DNA of 64,000 bases from Ectobacillus sp042610425 (GTDB taxonomy: Bacteria > Bacillota > Bacilli > Bacillales > Bacillaceae_G), in the NCBI RefSeq assembly GCF_042610425.1, contig NZ_JBGJZM010000002.1:1-64000 (forward strand), given 5' to 3'. A model generated the notes under the pieces. It saw nothing but the letters and a program-made list of their open reading frames with translations, was not told where the DNA came from and did no database searches. Of the stretch, positions 15,383 through 24,572 are shown piece after piece (position 1 is the stretch's first letter; each line of letters opens with the position of its first letter). The translations under genes were made by a program, and so were the position numbers.

Positions 15383-16453
15383 ATGGCAAAAATCATGTAT
15401 ATATTAAATTACATAGGAGACGGAGGAACAGAGAAGTATGTAATGAACTTGATAGAAGCAGTTGGACGTGATCATTGCATATTCGTATATTCAACTCCGG
15501 GTCCCCTTCTAAAAAAATTTAAACAAATGAATATTCCAATATATCAAGTAAAAATGCGGCATCCATTTGACTTACAGGCTGCATGGCAAGTACGTAAAAT
15601 CGCATTGAAAGAGAATGTTGATATTATTCATGCTCAATTTTTACGGGAAAATTTCATTTCTATTTTAGCGAAAAAACTAGGGGCTAATGTTCGTGTTATT
15701 TGGACTTATCATGTAGATGTTCCAATGCCGCTATTTTTACGAACGATAAATGAGCGGTTTACAAAGCAGAATGATACGATAATCTGTGTGTCTCAATTTA
15801 TGAAAAAACGTCTACTCGAAAAAGGTGCAAATGAAGAAAAGATTCAAGTCATATACAACGGTATAGAAAATCCTCTCATCATGAGACCTACGAAGCACAA
15901 TCAGGTGAAACAAATCGGTGTGATTGGAAGACTAAGTAAGGAAAAAGGACACTTTTTTTTATTGCAAGCATTAAAGCATCTAAAGCGAAATCATCCATCC
16001 TTAACATGGCATTGCAATATTATTGGGGAAGGTCCTCTTATGCAAAAATTAGTAGAAACAGCGGAAGCGTTCGGATTGTCAAATCAAATTTCGTTTAAAG
16101 GATTCCAGGAAAATGTGATTGAAGAATATACGAACAACGATATCATTGTTATTCCTTCTGAAAATGAATCCCTCTCCTATGTAGCAATTGAATCTTTAGC
16201 TACACAAACTCCTGTGATTGCTACAAACATTGGGGGACTCCCAGAGGTAGTGATTAATAAGGAAACGGGTCTTCTCGTCCCATATGGAGATGAAGTGAAA
16301 TTAGCAGCTGCGATTCAAACGATTTTTGAAAATCAAGAACTGTATTCGCATATTGCGAAACAAGGAAGAAACTATTATTTACAACATTTTACCATCCAAG
16401 CAATGATTGATAAGACATTTGATGTATACGAGCAAACAAATAGCCTTCTGTAA
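15383..16453 (+). CDS. GT4-family glycosyltransferase
   Basis: 356-aa GT-B glycosyltransferase. The N-terminal acceptor domain has 'GDGGTEKYVMNLIEAV' (~9-24). The C-terminal nucleotide-sugar domain has 'IGVIGRLSKEKGHFFLLQAL' and the EX7E motif near 'ENESLSYVAIESLATQTPVI' (~258-276). The ATG at 15383 has GGAAGGAAT upstream. It is the only plus-strand gene of the glycosylation island and is convergent with it. No membrane segments; it probably works at the inner membrane face on a lipid-linked or teichoic-type acceptor. The sugar is unknown. Confidence 0.8.
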   Translation: MAKIMYILNYIGDGGTEKYVMNLIEAVGRDHCIFVYSTPGPLLKKFKQMNIPIYQVKMRHPFDLQAAWQVRKIALKENVDIIHAQFLRENFISILAKKLGANVRVIWTYHVDVPMPLFLRTINERFTKQNDTIICVSQFMKKRLLEKGANEEKIQVIYNGIENPLIMRPTKHNQVKQIGVIGRLSKEKGHFFLLQALKHLKRNHPSLTWHCNIIGEGPLMQKLVETAEAFGLSNQISFKGFQENVIEEYTNNDIIVIPSENESLSYVAIESLATQTPVIATNIGGLPEVVINKETGLLVPYGDEVKLAAAIQTIFENQELYSHIAKQGRNYYLQHFTIQAMIDKTFDVYEQTNSLL

Positions 16454-16481
16454 AACAGGAGGCTATCTTTATGTAAAAAAC

Positions 16482-16520
16482 CAAAAGAAGCATGAGCTCT
16501 TAAGTTCATGCTTCTTTCTA
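16482..16520. terminator. bidirectional terminator between the GT4 gene and the DUF2304 gene
   Basis: AAAGAAGCATGA pairs with TTCATGCTTCTTT between convergent genes. A smaller hairpin (ATAGCC..GGCTAT, about 16439-16467) overlaps the GT4 stop codon. Confidence 0.85.
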
Positions 16521-16535
16521 TTCACCTTATAAGGA

Positions 16536-16928
16536 TTACACATGCTGGGATACTTTTTCTTCTTTTGGTTTCTCTGTTACATACTTTTTCAATTTTTCAT
16601 TTTCAAACTGGTACAATGCTACTTGTTGCGTAAGATTCTTTATACGAACAGATAATTTCGATAACGTAACAGATACATAAAATAACAAACAGGAAGTGAA
16701 GATAAACCCAAAGAAAAACAAGGAATTCATTGGGGTCTCCACACCTAATAAGAACGAAATGCTGTCTATAACAGCAGGAAAAATGGTTAATATGAGTATC
16801 CCAATTAATACAGCAAACCAGATGAGTACATATCGCAATTCCATTTTTTCCTTACGCACCAAATTAAGGAACTGAACAAATGTAAAGATCACTCCAATAA
16901 TAATTAGCGCCTGTAAACGGAAGGTCAT
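16536..16928 (-). CDS. DUF2304 membrane protein
   Basis: 130 aa with three membrane segments (about 3-20, 32-52 and 68-90) and a coiled, charged C-terminus. DUF2304 proteins commonly sit next to dolichol/polyprenol-phosphate-type GT2 enzymes, as here: its start overlaps the stop of the GT2 gene by 4 nt, implying translational coupling. It may anchor the GT2 enzyme, which has no membrane segments of its own. That is inference. Confidence 0.75.
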   Translation of the reverse strand: MTFRLQALIIIGVIFTFVQFLNLVRKEKMELRYVLIWFAVLIGILILTIFPAVIDSISFLLGVETPMNSLFFFGFIFTSCLLFYVSVTLSKLSVRIKNLTQQVALYQFENEKLKKYVTEKPKEEKVSQHV

Positions 16929-17641
16929 CTTACCCCACCCTTTCTAATCGGCTTTAGTTTATCAATCATAATCGCTAGAGAAACTTTCACCATATAATAG
17001 AGTGCCTTCATATTGACGATAGAAGACGTTCCTCCCATTCGTTCTCTCATGATGACAGGTGTCTCCTCTACCAGGTATCCATTTCGAATGATAGAAACTA
17101 CGCTCTCTGGTTCCGGATAATCGGTTGGATAATATTCGCAAAATTCATCAATAATATTTTTACTTACCATTCGAAATCCCGATGTTGGATCGGTAATACG
17201 TTTTCGAATGACAAATTGAATCAGGAATTCAAAAAATTGAATGCCTATTCGTCTTGAAAAGGAGGACTGAAATCCTTCCTTTGTAATGAAACGAGAACCG
17301 ATTACCATATCAGCTTGCTTCTCATTCATTGTTGCTAACAACATAGCTGCATACGAAGCATCATGCTGTCCATCTCCGTCAAATTGCAGTGCTACATCAT
17401 ACTCATACTTTTGCGCATATTTATAACCCGTTTGCATTGCCCCGCCAATACCTAAATTAATAGGCAAATTCACATAATTAAAATGATGCGTCTTACATAT
17501 TTCTTCCGTATTGTCAGTCGAACAATCATTAATAATCACGTAATCAAAATCGGGTGCGTTTTGTTTAATATCTTGAACGACGTGAATAATGTTCATAGAT
17601 TCGTTAAATGCGGGAACAATAATTAATTTTTTTTGATACAA
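16925..17641 (-). CDS. GT2 glycosyltransferase, DPM1-like (polyprenyl-phosphate sugar synthase)
   Basis: 238-aa GT-A enzyme. It opens 'KLIIVPAFNESMNIIHVV', has the nucleotide-binding 'IINDCSTDNTEE' (~37-48), the metal-binding 'LQFDGDGQHD' (DGD, ~87-95) and 'IGSRF'. It has no C-terminal TM pair and is coupled to DUF2304, the usual split arrangement. Probably transfers a sugar from a nucleotide donor to undecaprenyl phosphate. Lies 26 bp downstream of the DUF2142 gene in the same operon. Sugar unknown. Confidence 0.82.
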   Translation of the reverse strand: MYQKKLIIVPAFNESMNIIHVVQDIKQNAPDFDYVIINDCSTDNTEEICKTHHFNYVNLPINLGIGGAMQTGYKYAQKYEYDVALQFDGDGQHDASYAAMLLATMNEKQADMVIGSRFITKEGFQSSFSRRIGIQFFEFLIQFVIRKRITDPTSGFRMVSKNIIDEFCEYYPTDYPEPESVVSIIRNGYLVEETPVIMRERMGGTSSIVNMKALYYMVKVSLAIMIDKLKPIRKGGVR

Positions 17642-17667
17642 CCGGGATCCCTCTCTTTATGACTAAA

Positions 17668-19584
17668 TTAATACAGCTTTGCATACCAAAACAAGAACGA
17701 ATACGCTAAAAACAAAGCGGCTGCCCGTGAGGCAAAGATAGCTATGTTCGGTTTATCTATTTTAATTGTAAAATGAGACCGAATAAGCATGAGTATCACA
17801 GGTATGATTGGGATAAAATATCTTCCCTGCACACCGTACACATACATATTTCCAATACTTGTCCACGTTAAATAAAGGCTAAGCATAATGAGTATCGTGA
17901 CGCTAGCTGTAACAAAGCGAAATCCCCACGTTTGCATGTTCGATAAGACAAATGGACGATCCTGCTGATCAAGAATAGCAATAAGAACCAATACAATTGG
18001 ATAAATCGCAATAATTCCTCGAAGCGGAGTAGATAAAAATCCGATTGTGTTGTACATTTGGAGCCATTCGCTCATACCATGGTCAAATGATCGGGTAAAT
18101 ACTTGCAGTGCCCCGATTGGATTTTGCATAATAAACGCTAGCTGTTTACTAGCAGATACATGTCCGCCGGCAACGGCATCCCCTACATAATGCATGACAA
18201 ATACGTTCCAACCTGCTACAAGTAACGTTGCAATGCCTATTACAATGCCATTATAGCGAATATACGATTTTTTTGATCCGAACTTTTCGGGAGATACGAG
18301 AAGCATAAGTAATAGTAATGGCCAATACGTAAATTTACAAAGTGCCATTAAGCATCCCGAAATGGCGAGTAGGATCCGTTCCTTTTTTGTTACTTCTTCC
18401 TTTTGGAACCATACCTTCATGAGCATAGCGAAGAAGAGAAAGCTGAATGACATCAGCATGGCATCTCCAGACAAACTGCTAGCATGGAACATAATAATCG
18501 GTCCGAGCATGAAAAACATGAATGTACGTTTCATAACTGGAATCTGCGATAAAGCATATGCGGATATGGCAAGAAATGCGAATAAATTCGCTAATCGTCC
18601 GAAAATATTCGCCGTCCAAATATCAGCATGAAAAATCATCGCTATTTTCAGACCAATTGCTTGCGGTATATATGGGATAAACGTATATACTGCGGTAGTT
18701 GGCTGAAATGTAAATACTTGCTTAGAAGGATCGTCTGGTGTTACGCTACTTCCTTGGATATACTTCGCAATGTCGGGATTAAATTTTTCATCCCTTTCAA
18801 TGGGAGCAACCTCAGTATCTAATATCTTTTGTGATACATAATAGCCTACATAGCCGTTGACTTTAGGCGTGATCAGATGTCCCTGTGCCACATCTTCACT
18901 TTTTAAATAATGTACATATTCATCTGACGCCTGATAAATAGGCGTAAAGACAGCAAAGAAAAATCCGAATACCAATGCAATGATAACATATTCCTTCACT
19001 ATATTTGTACCCGCAAATAGAAGGAAAGCAGTTAGACTTGCCGCTAACACGAAAAGGACGGCTAATTTTCCATACGGAACGGAAGCAAGGCTATATGTAA
19101 CGACCATCGCTTTCGCCTGATATGCTTTATCATTTATACTGACAGATGCGTTTTCAAATGGTTCTGCTGTTTTTAACGAAATTTCTTTTGCTCCATCATA
19201 TTTAATATTTGAAAGTTGTACCTCTAGCTTTTTTTCATTCCCCTTTACTTTTGATAAAGGGAGATACACTTGTCCAAGTACATTCAGTTGTAAATTAGAG
19301 ATGTGAAATTCATCATAACCACTATCTGATACGATTTTTACATCCGCTGTAAAGCCGGTTTCACTTGCTTCTGAATTAAAACCAATCGTAATTCCTTCGA
19401 TATTTGTATGCTTAGGGAGTAAGTATTGGGAAACCGTATCACCAGCATGTAACGGGATATAGTCCCGTAAATTTTTTGTATTTCCCGCCTGTTCATGTAC
19501 AAGATCACCGCGGGAGGAAGCATATAAAAAAATAATTGCTAATATAGAAATAAAGATTATAGACCAACGTAAAGACCGAGTCAT
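17668..19584 (-). CDS. DUF2142 polytopic membrane protein, probable GT-C glycosyltransferase
   Basis: 638 aa. One N-terminal TM (~6-24) is followed by an extracytoplasmic domain (~30-165) and then about eleven hydrophobic segments. The DUF2142 hallmark is the Asp-rich stretch 'PIYQASDEYVHYLKSEDVAQG' (shown in part, ~215-235) after the second TM, the expected place of the GT-C catalytic acid. The family is thought to use lipid-linked sugars on the outer face. It follows the YfhO-like gene by ~80 bp and precedes GT2-DUF2304, so the three probably form one pathway. Acceptor unknown. Confidence 0.78.
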   Translation of the reverse strand: MTRSLRWSIIFISILAIIFLYASSRGDLVHEQAGNTKNLRDYIPLHAGDTVSQYLLPKHTNIEGITIGFNSEASETGFTADVKIVSDSGYDEFHISNLQLNVLGQVYLPLSKVKGNEKKLEVQLSNIKYDGAKEISLKTAEPFENASVSINDKAYQAKAMVVTYSLASVPYGKLAVLFVLAASLTAFLLFAGTNIVKEYVIIALVFGFFFAVFTPIYQASDEYVHYLKSEDVAQGHLITPKVNGYVGYYVSQKILDTEVAPIERDEKFNPDIAKYIQGSSVTPDDPSKQVFTFQPTTAVYTFIPYIPQAIGLKIAMIFHADIWTANIFGRLANLFAFLAISAYALSQIPVMKRTFMFFMLGPIIMFHASSLSGDAMLMSFSFLFFAMLMKVWFQKEEVTKKERILLAISGCLMALCKFTYWPLLLLMLLVSPEKFGSKKSYIRYNGIVIGIATLLVAGWNVFVMHYVGDAVAGGHVSASKQLAFIMQNPIGALQVFTRSFDHGMSEWLQMYNTIGFLSTPLRGIIAIYPIVLVLIAILDQQDRPFVLSNMQTWGFRFVTASVTILIMLSLYLTWTSIGNMYVYGVQGRYFIPIIPVILMLIRSHFTIKIDKPNIAIFASRAAALFLAYSFLFWYAKLY

Positions 19585-19665
19585 TCGAATTGAAAACTCC
19601 TTTCTGCATAAGCCAATAAAGCCAAGGATTTAAAAAACACTACAATGCTCTTCTCTCTGATTCAA

Positions 19666-21366
19666 TTATGAAAGCTCAACCTTTTTCTTTTTATGATAGA
19701 AGAATAAGAGCCCAAGCATAATAAATAGGAAAACACCTGATACGAGTTTGCTCCATTTTTGTATACTGGTTTCTTGATATTGAAACGTTACTGTTCCTGT
19801 TCCTTTCGGTAATTCTAATGTGGCTAAATTCGTCGAACCTGCATACACTGGAATCTGATACATCTTTCCATTTTCCGCTACTTGTGCAACATATCCTTTG
19901 TAATAAATAATCGGCATAGCGATTTCACCACGATCACTGTTTGCATACGTAAAAGAAATATGGTTTCCATCTTTTTTGAAGTTATCATATTTGATACTTT
20001 CATTCACATGCAGCGGCCCACTATCTGGCTGAATATCATCAATGTTCACACCAGTCGGCAAATATTCTCTTCCTGCTCCTAAAAACTTAGAGTCTTTCAA
20101 GAAAGCCTCAGCGCTCGGTTTTCTATTTTCGAAACTTGCTTGATAAATCAGATTCATATTTAACAGCAAGACCGTGCCAATAAATAGCGCAGAAATAAAT
20201 GCTCTCTTGTTGTATCGCACAATCATCTCATGTACGTACATACTCGAACCGATTGCAAGAAATAAAGTAACGAATACTAAATATCGCCATGGAAATTGAA
20301 CTGCATTTAGCGGTGTTTCATCGAATAAATTCCAAGGAAAAATTTTACTTGAAACAAAAAGGAGTACGAAACCAATGATGGTAAAATAATCTCCCTGTAT
20401 CCATTTTTTTTCGAATAAGAGCATGCGCAAGAATGGAATCAGGAGTAGCAATAGACCGATATTTACTTTTGCATTGACTTCTCCACTTCGTGCATCATCA
20501 TTGTTGATTGCATGAATGAAACTATTTCCAATATCTAGACCAGTATTGGAAACTTTAAAAACAGGTGCATACTGCGCTACTAGTGGCTGCGCTTGCATCT
20601 GTTCAACTAAAGGCAACGTAATATAGAGTGTCAATCCTCCGACTAAAACGGTAGACAGCACGAGCCATAATAGCATTTTTAAATTATTTTTCCAAGCTGG
20701 AAAGCTAACAAGCAGTAACCCAAATAAGACAGTCACCATCATCATGGTCGTGACAACATGAGCCATAACAAGTGCACACATCCCCATCACAAACCAATAC
20801 CAAACATTCTTCTGTTTATACACCATAAGATAGAACGATGCCAATACGACTGGTACAAAAGCAAACGCGATCGTTTCACCAAGTGCACCACGATTATACG
20901 TATCGATAAAATGATAAGAGGAAAGTGTATAAATAACACTAGCAAAAAAACTGATGTCACGCTTTTGCGTCATAGCCATCACAGACAAATACGTCAATAC
21001 CAATGTCATAAACGTAAGAACGAGGATTAAAAATCGATAGGCAAGCAATAAATTATCCTTTACAAACACTTGAAACAAAGAAGCAATATACAAAAAGGTA
21101 TTTGAATAAAACGTATCGACCGCATACCCAAATCCATTCATAAAATGCATGTTAATATAAGGATACCAAACCCCACTCTTTATATTATCTGTTAAGCCTT
21201 GAATTCTGGCGAGATGAAATCGGAGATCCTCCCCATATATCATGCCACTACCAAATAAGATACTATTACTAAATATCGTTAATGCTCCAAATATACATAA
21301 TAAAGTAACCGGCCATAACCAAGAACGTCCTTTTATAAATTTCATAAATTCCATCAAGTTTTTCAC
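19666..21366 (-). CDS. YfhO-like / PTPS-related GT-C membrane protein (module A)
   Basis: 566 aa with about twelve membrane segments. A first extracytoplasmic loop carries an acidic pair near 'GEDLRFHLARIQGL' (~45-57), a beta-rich C-terminal ectodomain spans ~425-535, and the last TM is at ~540. Very similar by eye to the protein at 40015-41703 (shared 'GFGYAVDTFYSNTFLYIAS', 'LSSYHFIDT', 'RGALGETIAFAFVPVVL', 'PLNAVQFPWRYLVFVT'). It starts 14 bp after the solute-binding lipoprotein gene; the same pair is repeated in module B. A lipid-sugar-using transferase role is inferred from the GT-C architecture. Confidence 0.75.
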   Translation of the reverse strand: MKNLMEFMKFIKGRSWLWPVTLLCIFGALTIFSNSILFGSGMIYGEDLRFHLARIQGLTDNIKSGVWYPYINMHFMNGFGYAVDTFYSNTFLYIASLFQVFVKDNLLLAYRFLILVLTFMTLVLTYLSVMAMTQKRDISFFASVIYTLSSYHFIDTYNRGALGETIAFAFVPVVLASFYLMVYKQKNVWYWFVMGMCALVMAHVVTTMMMVTVLFGLLLVSFPAWKNNLKMLLWLVLSTVLVGGLTLYITLPLVEQMQAQPLVAQYAPVFKVSNTGLDIGNSFIHAINNDDARSGEVNAKVNIGLLLLLIPFLRMLLFEKKWIQGDYFTIIGFVLLFVSSKIFPWNLFDETPLNAVQFPWRYLVFVTLFLAIGSSMYVHEMIVRYNKRAFISALFIGTVLLLNMNLIYQASFENRKPSAEAFLKDSKFLGAGREYLPTGVNIDDIQPDSGPLHVNESIKYDNFKKDGNHISFTYANSDRGEIAMPIIYYKGYVAQVAENGKMYQIPVYAGSTNLATLELPKGTGTVTFQYQETSIQKWSKLVSGVFLFIMLGLLFFYHKKKKVELS

Positions 21367-21380
21367 GTTCCTTTTCCTAC

Positions 21381-22160
21381 CTAATCATTTTTTCCTTGAA
21401 ACCATTTATCCTCAAGCTTCTTCATCGTTCCATCATTCTTCATTTCTTCTAACTTCTTATTGAAAGTTTGAACGAGAGAATCATTTCCTTTTCGATACAT
21501 GAGCCCAATGCTTTGCTGCTGTGGAAATGTATAACCGACTTCTATATCGTCAATTTTATTCTCAGCTAGTACACTATCGATGACTTCTTTATCGAAAAGC
21601 ATATATTTTGTTTTTCCCTTTTCTACATCCAAAATTCCATTTACGAACGTATCCCCTTGCATGACAAACATATTATATTTATTTGCAATAGAAGCATACA
21701 CAGATGTGATTGGTAAGGAAATGCCCAATCCTTTTAAATTACTTAAGTTAATTTTTTCATCCTGACCTTTTTTTTGGATAATTACCGTTGTCGTCTGCTT
21801 ATACGGAATCGAAAAATCAAACTTATTTTTGTCATTCGTTATGACAATATGACCCGTGGTAACATCAAATCTCTTCGAATTTAACCCCGCAATTAAGGAG
21901 TCTGAATTGGCATAATAATATTTGGTATGTAAACCCAATCGTTTTGCCGCTTCCTCCATAATATCAATGTCATATCCTGATAAATGTCCATTCTTATCAA
22001 CAAACGAATATAGAGGAATCGTCGGATCTACGCCAATTCTTACTTCCTTCGTCTCATTTATCTGCGCAATCGTTGTTTTTCCGTTTTGCAGTTTATCCTG
22101 ACCACAACCAACGGTTAATAGGACTAGAAATAACGTTAATATGGCGAACCCTTTTTTCAT
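21381..22160 (-). CDS. orphan family-3 solute-binding lipoprotein (module A)
   Basis: 259 aa. Lipoprotein signal with lipobox TVGC at ~16-19, then a bilobal family-3 binding fold ('IGVDPTIPLYSFVDKNGHLSGYDIDI' region, 'FDFSIPY', 'LFDKEV', 'DKWFQG'). The ATG at 22160 follows GGAGAAAAG and gives a proper signal; the longer frame to 22280 is rejected. No ABC permease or ATPase gene is adjacent; the partner is the GT-C gene 14 bp downstream. The Arg usual before 'xDFSxPY' in amino-acid binders is replaced ('TNDKNKFDFS'), so the ligand may differ. A paralogue lies at 41738-42529. Confidence 0.82.
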   Translation of the reverse strand: MKKGFAILTLFLVLLTVGCGQDKLQNGKTTIAQINETKEVRIGVDPTIPLYSFVDKNGHLSGYDIDIMEEAAKRLGLHTKYYYANSDSLIAGLNSKRFDVTTGHIVITNDKNKFDFSIPYKQTTTVIIQKKGQDEKINLSNLKGLGISLPITSVYASIANKYNMFVMQGDTFVNGILDVEKGKTKYMLFDKEVIDSVLAENKIDDIEVGYTFPQQQSIGLMYRKGNDSLVQTFNKKLEEMKNDGTMKKLEDKWFQGKND

Positions 22161-22352
22161 ATTACTTTTCTCCAATCTCGTTATAAAACATACTACCTTT
22201 TGTGTATCGCTCACATACGAATAGAAAGATCCCAGTTGCCATGTAACCGATATATAATAGTGAAACAATGCTGAAATCAACTATCACTGCTTCATTATAA
22301 CATTTTGACCCTATAAGATATTAGAGCTAAACGAAAATGATTGCTTCTAGAT

Positions 22353-22691
22353 TTACTTGATAAAAAATATAATAATGCCGCATATTATGATTACATTTCC
22401 GATTACTTTTCGTGGTGTAATAGGTTCTCCTAAAAATAGTCTACTGAAGAGAAGCATAATAATGTAGCTGCATGATTCTAAGACCGATGCAACTGCTAGT
22501 GATATCCCTTTTAAGGCAATTAAATTAAAGCAGGCGTTAATGACAAATAGCGTATATCCAATGATGACATAGCGATTTGCATACTCCCGTAGCTTTGAAT
22601 CATATTTTTGTAACGTAGCTTTTTTTAACAAAATTTGCGAATAATTTGCAAGTAAAACACCAAATAAGAATAGTAAGATATAATTATTCAT
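22353..22691 (-). CDS. EamA/SMR-like small membrane protein, second of a pair
   Basis: 112 aa with four membrane segments and the DMT/SMR pattern 'ANYSQILLKKATLQ' (~15-28) and 'LESCSYIIMLLFSRLFLGE'. It overlaps the upstream gene by 8 nt, so the two subunits are made together. Paired 4-TM DMT proteins include EmrE-type exporters and the ArnE/ArnF undecaprenyl-phosphate sugar flippase. Position between a polyprenol-phosphate GT2 gene and GT-C genes favours a flippase. That is inference from context. Confidence 0.7.
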   Translation of the reverse strand: MNNYILLFLFGVLLANYSQILLKKATLQKYDSKLREYANRYVIIGYTLFVINACFNLIALKGISLAVASVLESCSYIIMLLFSRLFLGEPITPRKVIGNVIIICGIIIFFIK

Positions 22692-23061
22692 CCTTTGTCA
22701 CCACAACTATGCCGAAAATAATAACAGCAGCCCCAATTATTTGATTCCATACAATGTGTTCGTGAAAGAAAAGAGCGGACCATACAATGGTCCAAATAAT
22801 AATGACCCCGCGATGGGAATAGGCTTTCGAAATCTCAAACTGAGCAATAACCTGTTGCCAAATAACCGCGTACAAGAACAAGAAAAATAGCAAAACAAAA
22901 TAAGCTAAGAAAAAATAAATGGATCCAAGGGATACCGTTGAACTCCATTTCATATATAGCATAATCAAAGAGTACAGAAAAAAGGTTAGATGCAAATACA
23001 CATAATGTTTAAATTCTACTTTCACGCTATGTTCACTCACTCTACTATTTACTAAATGCAT
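22684..23061 (-). CDS. EamA/SMR-like small membrane protein, first of a pair
   Basis: 125 aa with about four membrane segments (~22-42, 47-67, 78-97, 104-121) and the pattern 'YSHRGVIIIWTIVWSALFFHEHIVWNQIIGAA' (only part diagnostic: WSALFFHE). The start is uncertain: a GTG at about 23025 would give a 113-aa form closer to the family. Expected to form an antiparallel heterodimer with its overlapping partner. Candidate flippase for the sugar lipid made by the GT2 at 23556-24572. Confidence 0.65.
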   Translation of the reverse strand: MHLVNSRVSEHSVKVEFKHYVYLHLTFFLYSLIMLYMKWSSTVSLGSIYFFLAYFVLLFFLFLYAVIWQQVIAQFEISKAYSHRGVIIIWTIVWSALFFHEHIVWNQIIGAAVIIFGIVVVTKDE

Positions 23062-23167
23062 TAGGGATACATTATCCCATCTATCCGTTCATATGTAAAA
23101 CGCTGGTAGAGACTATAATTACAATCTAGATGCAACCGGATAATGTGGAACACTAAAAAAGGGGCAC

Positions 23168-23205
23168 CTCTATAGGTAGTTGATAAATATCAAACTCCTA
23201 TAGAG
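23168..23205. repeat. imperfect palindrome next to a bcr1-like repeat
   Basis: Arms CTCTATAGG (23168-23176) and CCTATAGAG (23197-23205), with further inner pairing AGTTGATA/ATCAAACT. On the minus strand it is followed by GGTGCCCCTTTTTT, so it could act as a terminator for minus-strand transcription from the GT2 gene. Confidence 0.55.
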
Positions 23206-23218
23206 ATTAATCTTGCAT

Positions 23219-23378
23219 GGAGAATAAAGTGAAACTTCCATTAGTGGGGGTTCTTCATCCCCCACTAATGGTTAGTTGAACCAATCGGGCGTTTACGGGC
23301 AGTAGGACCCACACTTAGGTTTCTCTGATTTTTCTAAAACTTGAAGTGGGGGTCTTACTTCCCGTTAATGCGGGATAA
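23219..23378 (+). repeat. bcr1-like structured repeat, copy 1
   Basis: ~160-bp element running from GAATAAAGTGAAACTTCCAT to GCGGGATAAA. It has internal hairpins (AGTGGGGG..CCCCCACT, CCAATCGGGC, TACGGGCAG, AAGTGGGGGTCTTAC) and is similar along its length to 51666-51825. It resembles the ~155-bp bcr1 family of the B. cereus group (from memory, not searched). Confidence 0.8.
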
Positions 23379-23555
23379 AAAATTCGAAATGAAAGAAAGC
23401 TAGTCATCATAAGAATCATGATTTTATTTACAATCGTTTTGTTTAACACATTTGTAAACATAAAAATTATAATAAAACACATTGTCAAAAATGAGAATAA
23501 GAATATTTAAACAATTTGAAGAATGATTAGTTGATTCTGCGAATCATCAATTTGA

Positions 23556-24572
23556 TTATTTAACAGTCTCTTTGTAGCGATGAACTTCACTATATGGAGA
23601 CTCCTTACCTTCAGTCATTTGGAGGGAATATAAATCCATTTCAATGGTAAAACGTGGACGGCGTTTCGTTTCTTTGAAAATTTTCCCAATATATTCTCCT
23701 ATGACTCCCATAGCAAGCAATTGAACTCCTCCGATAAACCATATAGAAAGTATAATCGAAGACCATCCGCTAACAACATCTCCTACCAACCTTTGAACCA
23801 ATGCATAAATCCCCATAAGAATACTGATAAATGTAACAATGAAGCCCATAATTGCTACAAAACGGATTGGAACGATGGAAAAAGATGTAATTCCATCAAG
23901 AGCAAAGTTAATCATTTTTTTCAATGGGTACTTTGATTCCCCAGCAAATCGTTCCGCCCTATTATAAAATACATTCGTAGACTTAAACCCTAGCAACGGA
24001 ATGATTCCTCGAATGAACATATTTTCTTCGCGAAATTGTAAAAATTCTCCTAGTGCTCGTTTACTTAATAGGCGAAAGTCTGCATGATTTGGAACTAATT
24101 TCACTCCCATTTTTCCCATAAATCCATAAAAAGCTAATGCTGTGCGACGCTTAAACGGAGTATCCGTATCACGCTTATCGCGCACCCCGTATACCACCTC
24201 ATAGCCTTCATTAAACTTAATAATAAATTCGCGAATTGCTTGAATATCATCCTGAAGGTCGGCATCAATCGAAACAACACAGTCAGCATACTGATAAGCA
24301 GTTTCAAGACCAGCTAATAGTGCTCCTTGGTGCCCAAAATTACGGCTTAACTTTAAACCGGTAATCGATGCATTTTCTTTTGTATATGCCTCAATAATTT
24401 TCCAAGTCGTATCCTTACTTCCATCATCTACATATAAAATGTTGCTTTTCTCACTAACTAGTCCGTCTTTCTTCATTTCATCTAATAATTGCGATAATCT
24501 CTTGGTGGTTTCGCTTAATACTTCTTCCTCGTTATAGCATGGAACAACGACAGTTAAAATGGAATTATTCAT
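23556..24572 (-). CDS. GtrB-like GT2 glycosyltransferase with C-terminal membrane pair
   Basis: 338 aa. Cytoplasmic GT-A domain: 'VVVPCYNEEEVLSETTKRL' (~8-26), 'YVDDGSKDTTW' (~48), DXD-type 'SIDADLQDD' (~100) and 'VYGVRDKRDTDTPFKRRTA'. Two TM segments follow at ~230-262 and ~270-295. This is the layout of GtrB/CsbB/YkoT enzymes that make undecaprenyl-phosphate-linked glucose or GlcNAc. The donor sugar cannot be read from sequence. Downstream on the same strand are the EamA pair and module A; upstream a terminator separates it from YfhO. Confidence 0.85.
   Translation of the reverse strand: MNNSILTVVVPCYNEEEVLSETTKRLSQLLDEMKKDGLVSEKSNILYVDDGSKDTTWKIIEAYTKENASITGLKLSRNFGHQGALLAGLETAYQYADCVVSIDADLQDDIQAIREFIIKFNEGYEVVYGVRDKRDTDTPFKRRTALAFYGFMGKMGVKLVPNHADFRLLSKRALGEFLQFREENMFIRGIIPLLGFKSTNVFYNRAERFAGESKYPLKKMINFALDGITSFSIVPIRFVAIMGFIVTFISILMGIYALVQRLVGDVVSGWSSIILSIWFIGGVQLLAMGVIGEYIGKIFKETKRRPRFTIEMDLYSLQMTEGKESPYSEVHRYKETVK

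Larger units (their letters stand above)
23062..23555. other. 494-bp gap holding a bcr1-like element and a palindrome
   Basis: No coding frame was recognised. It contains an imperfect palindrome (23168-23205) and a ~160-bp structured repeat (23219-23378), followed by ~175 bp of AT-rich sequence before the GT2 stop codon. It splits the GT2 gene from the EamA pair. Confidence 0.7.
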
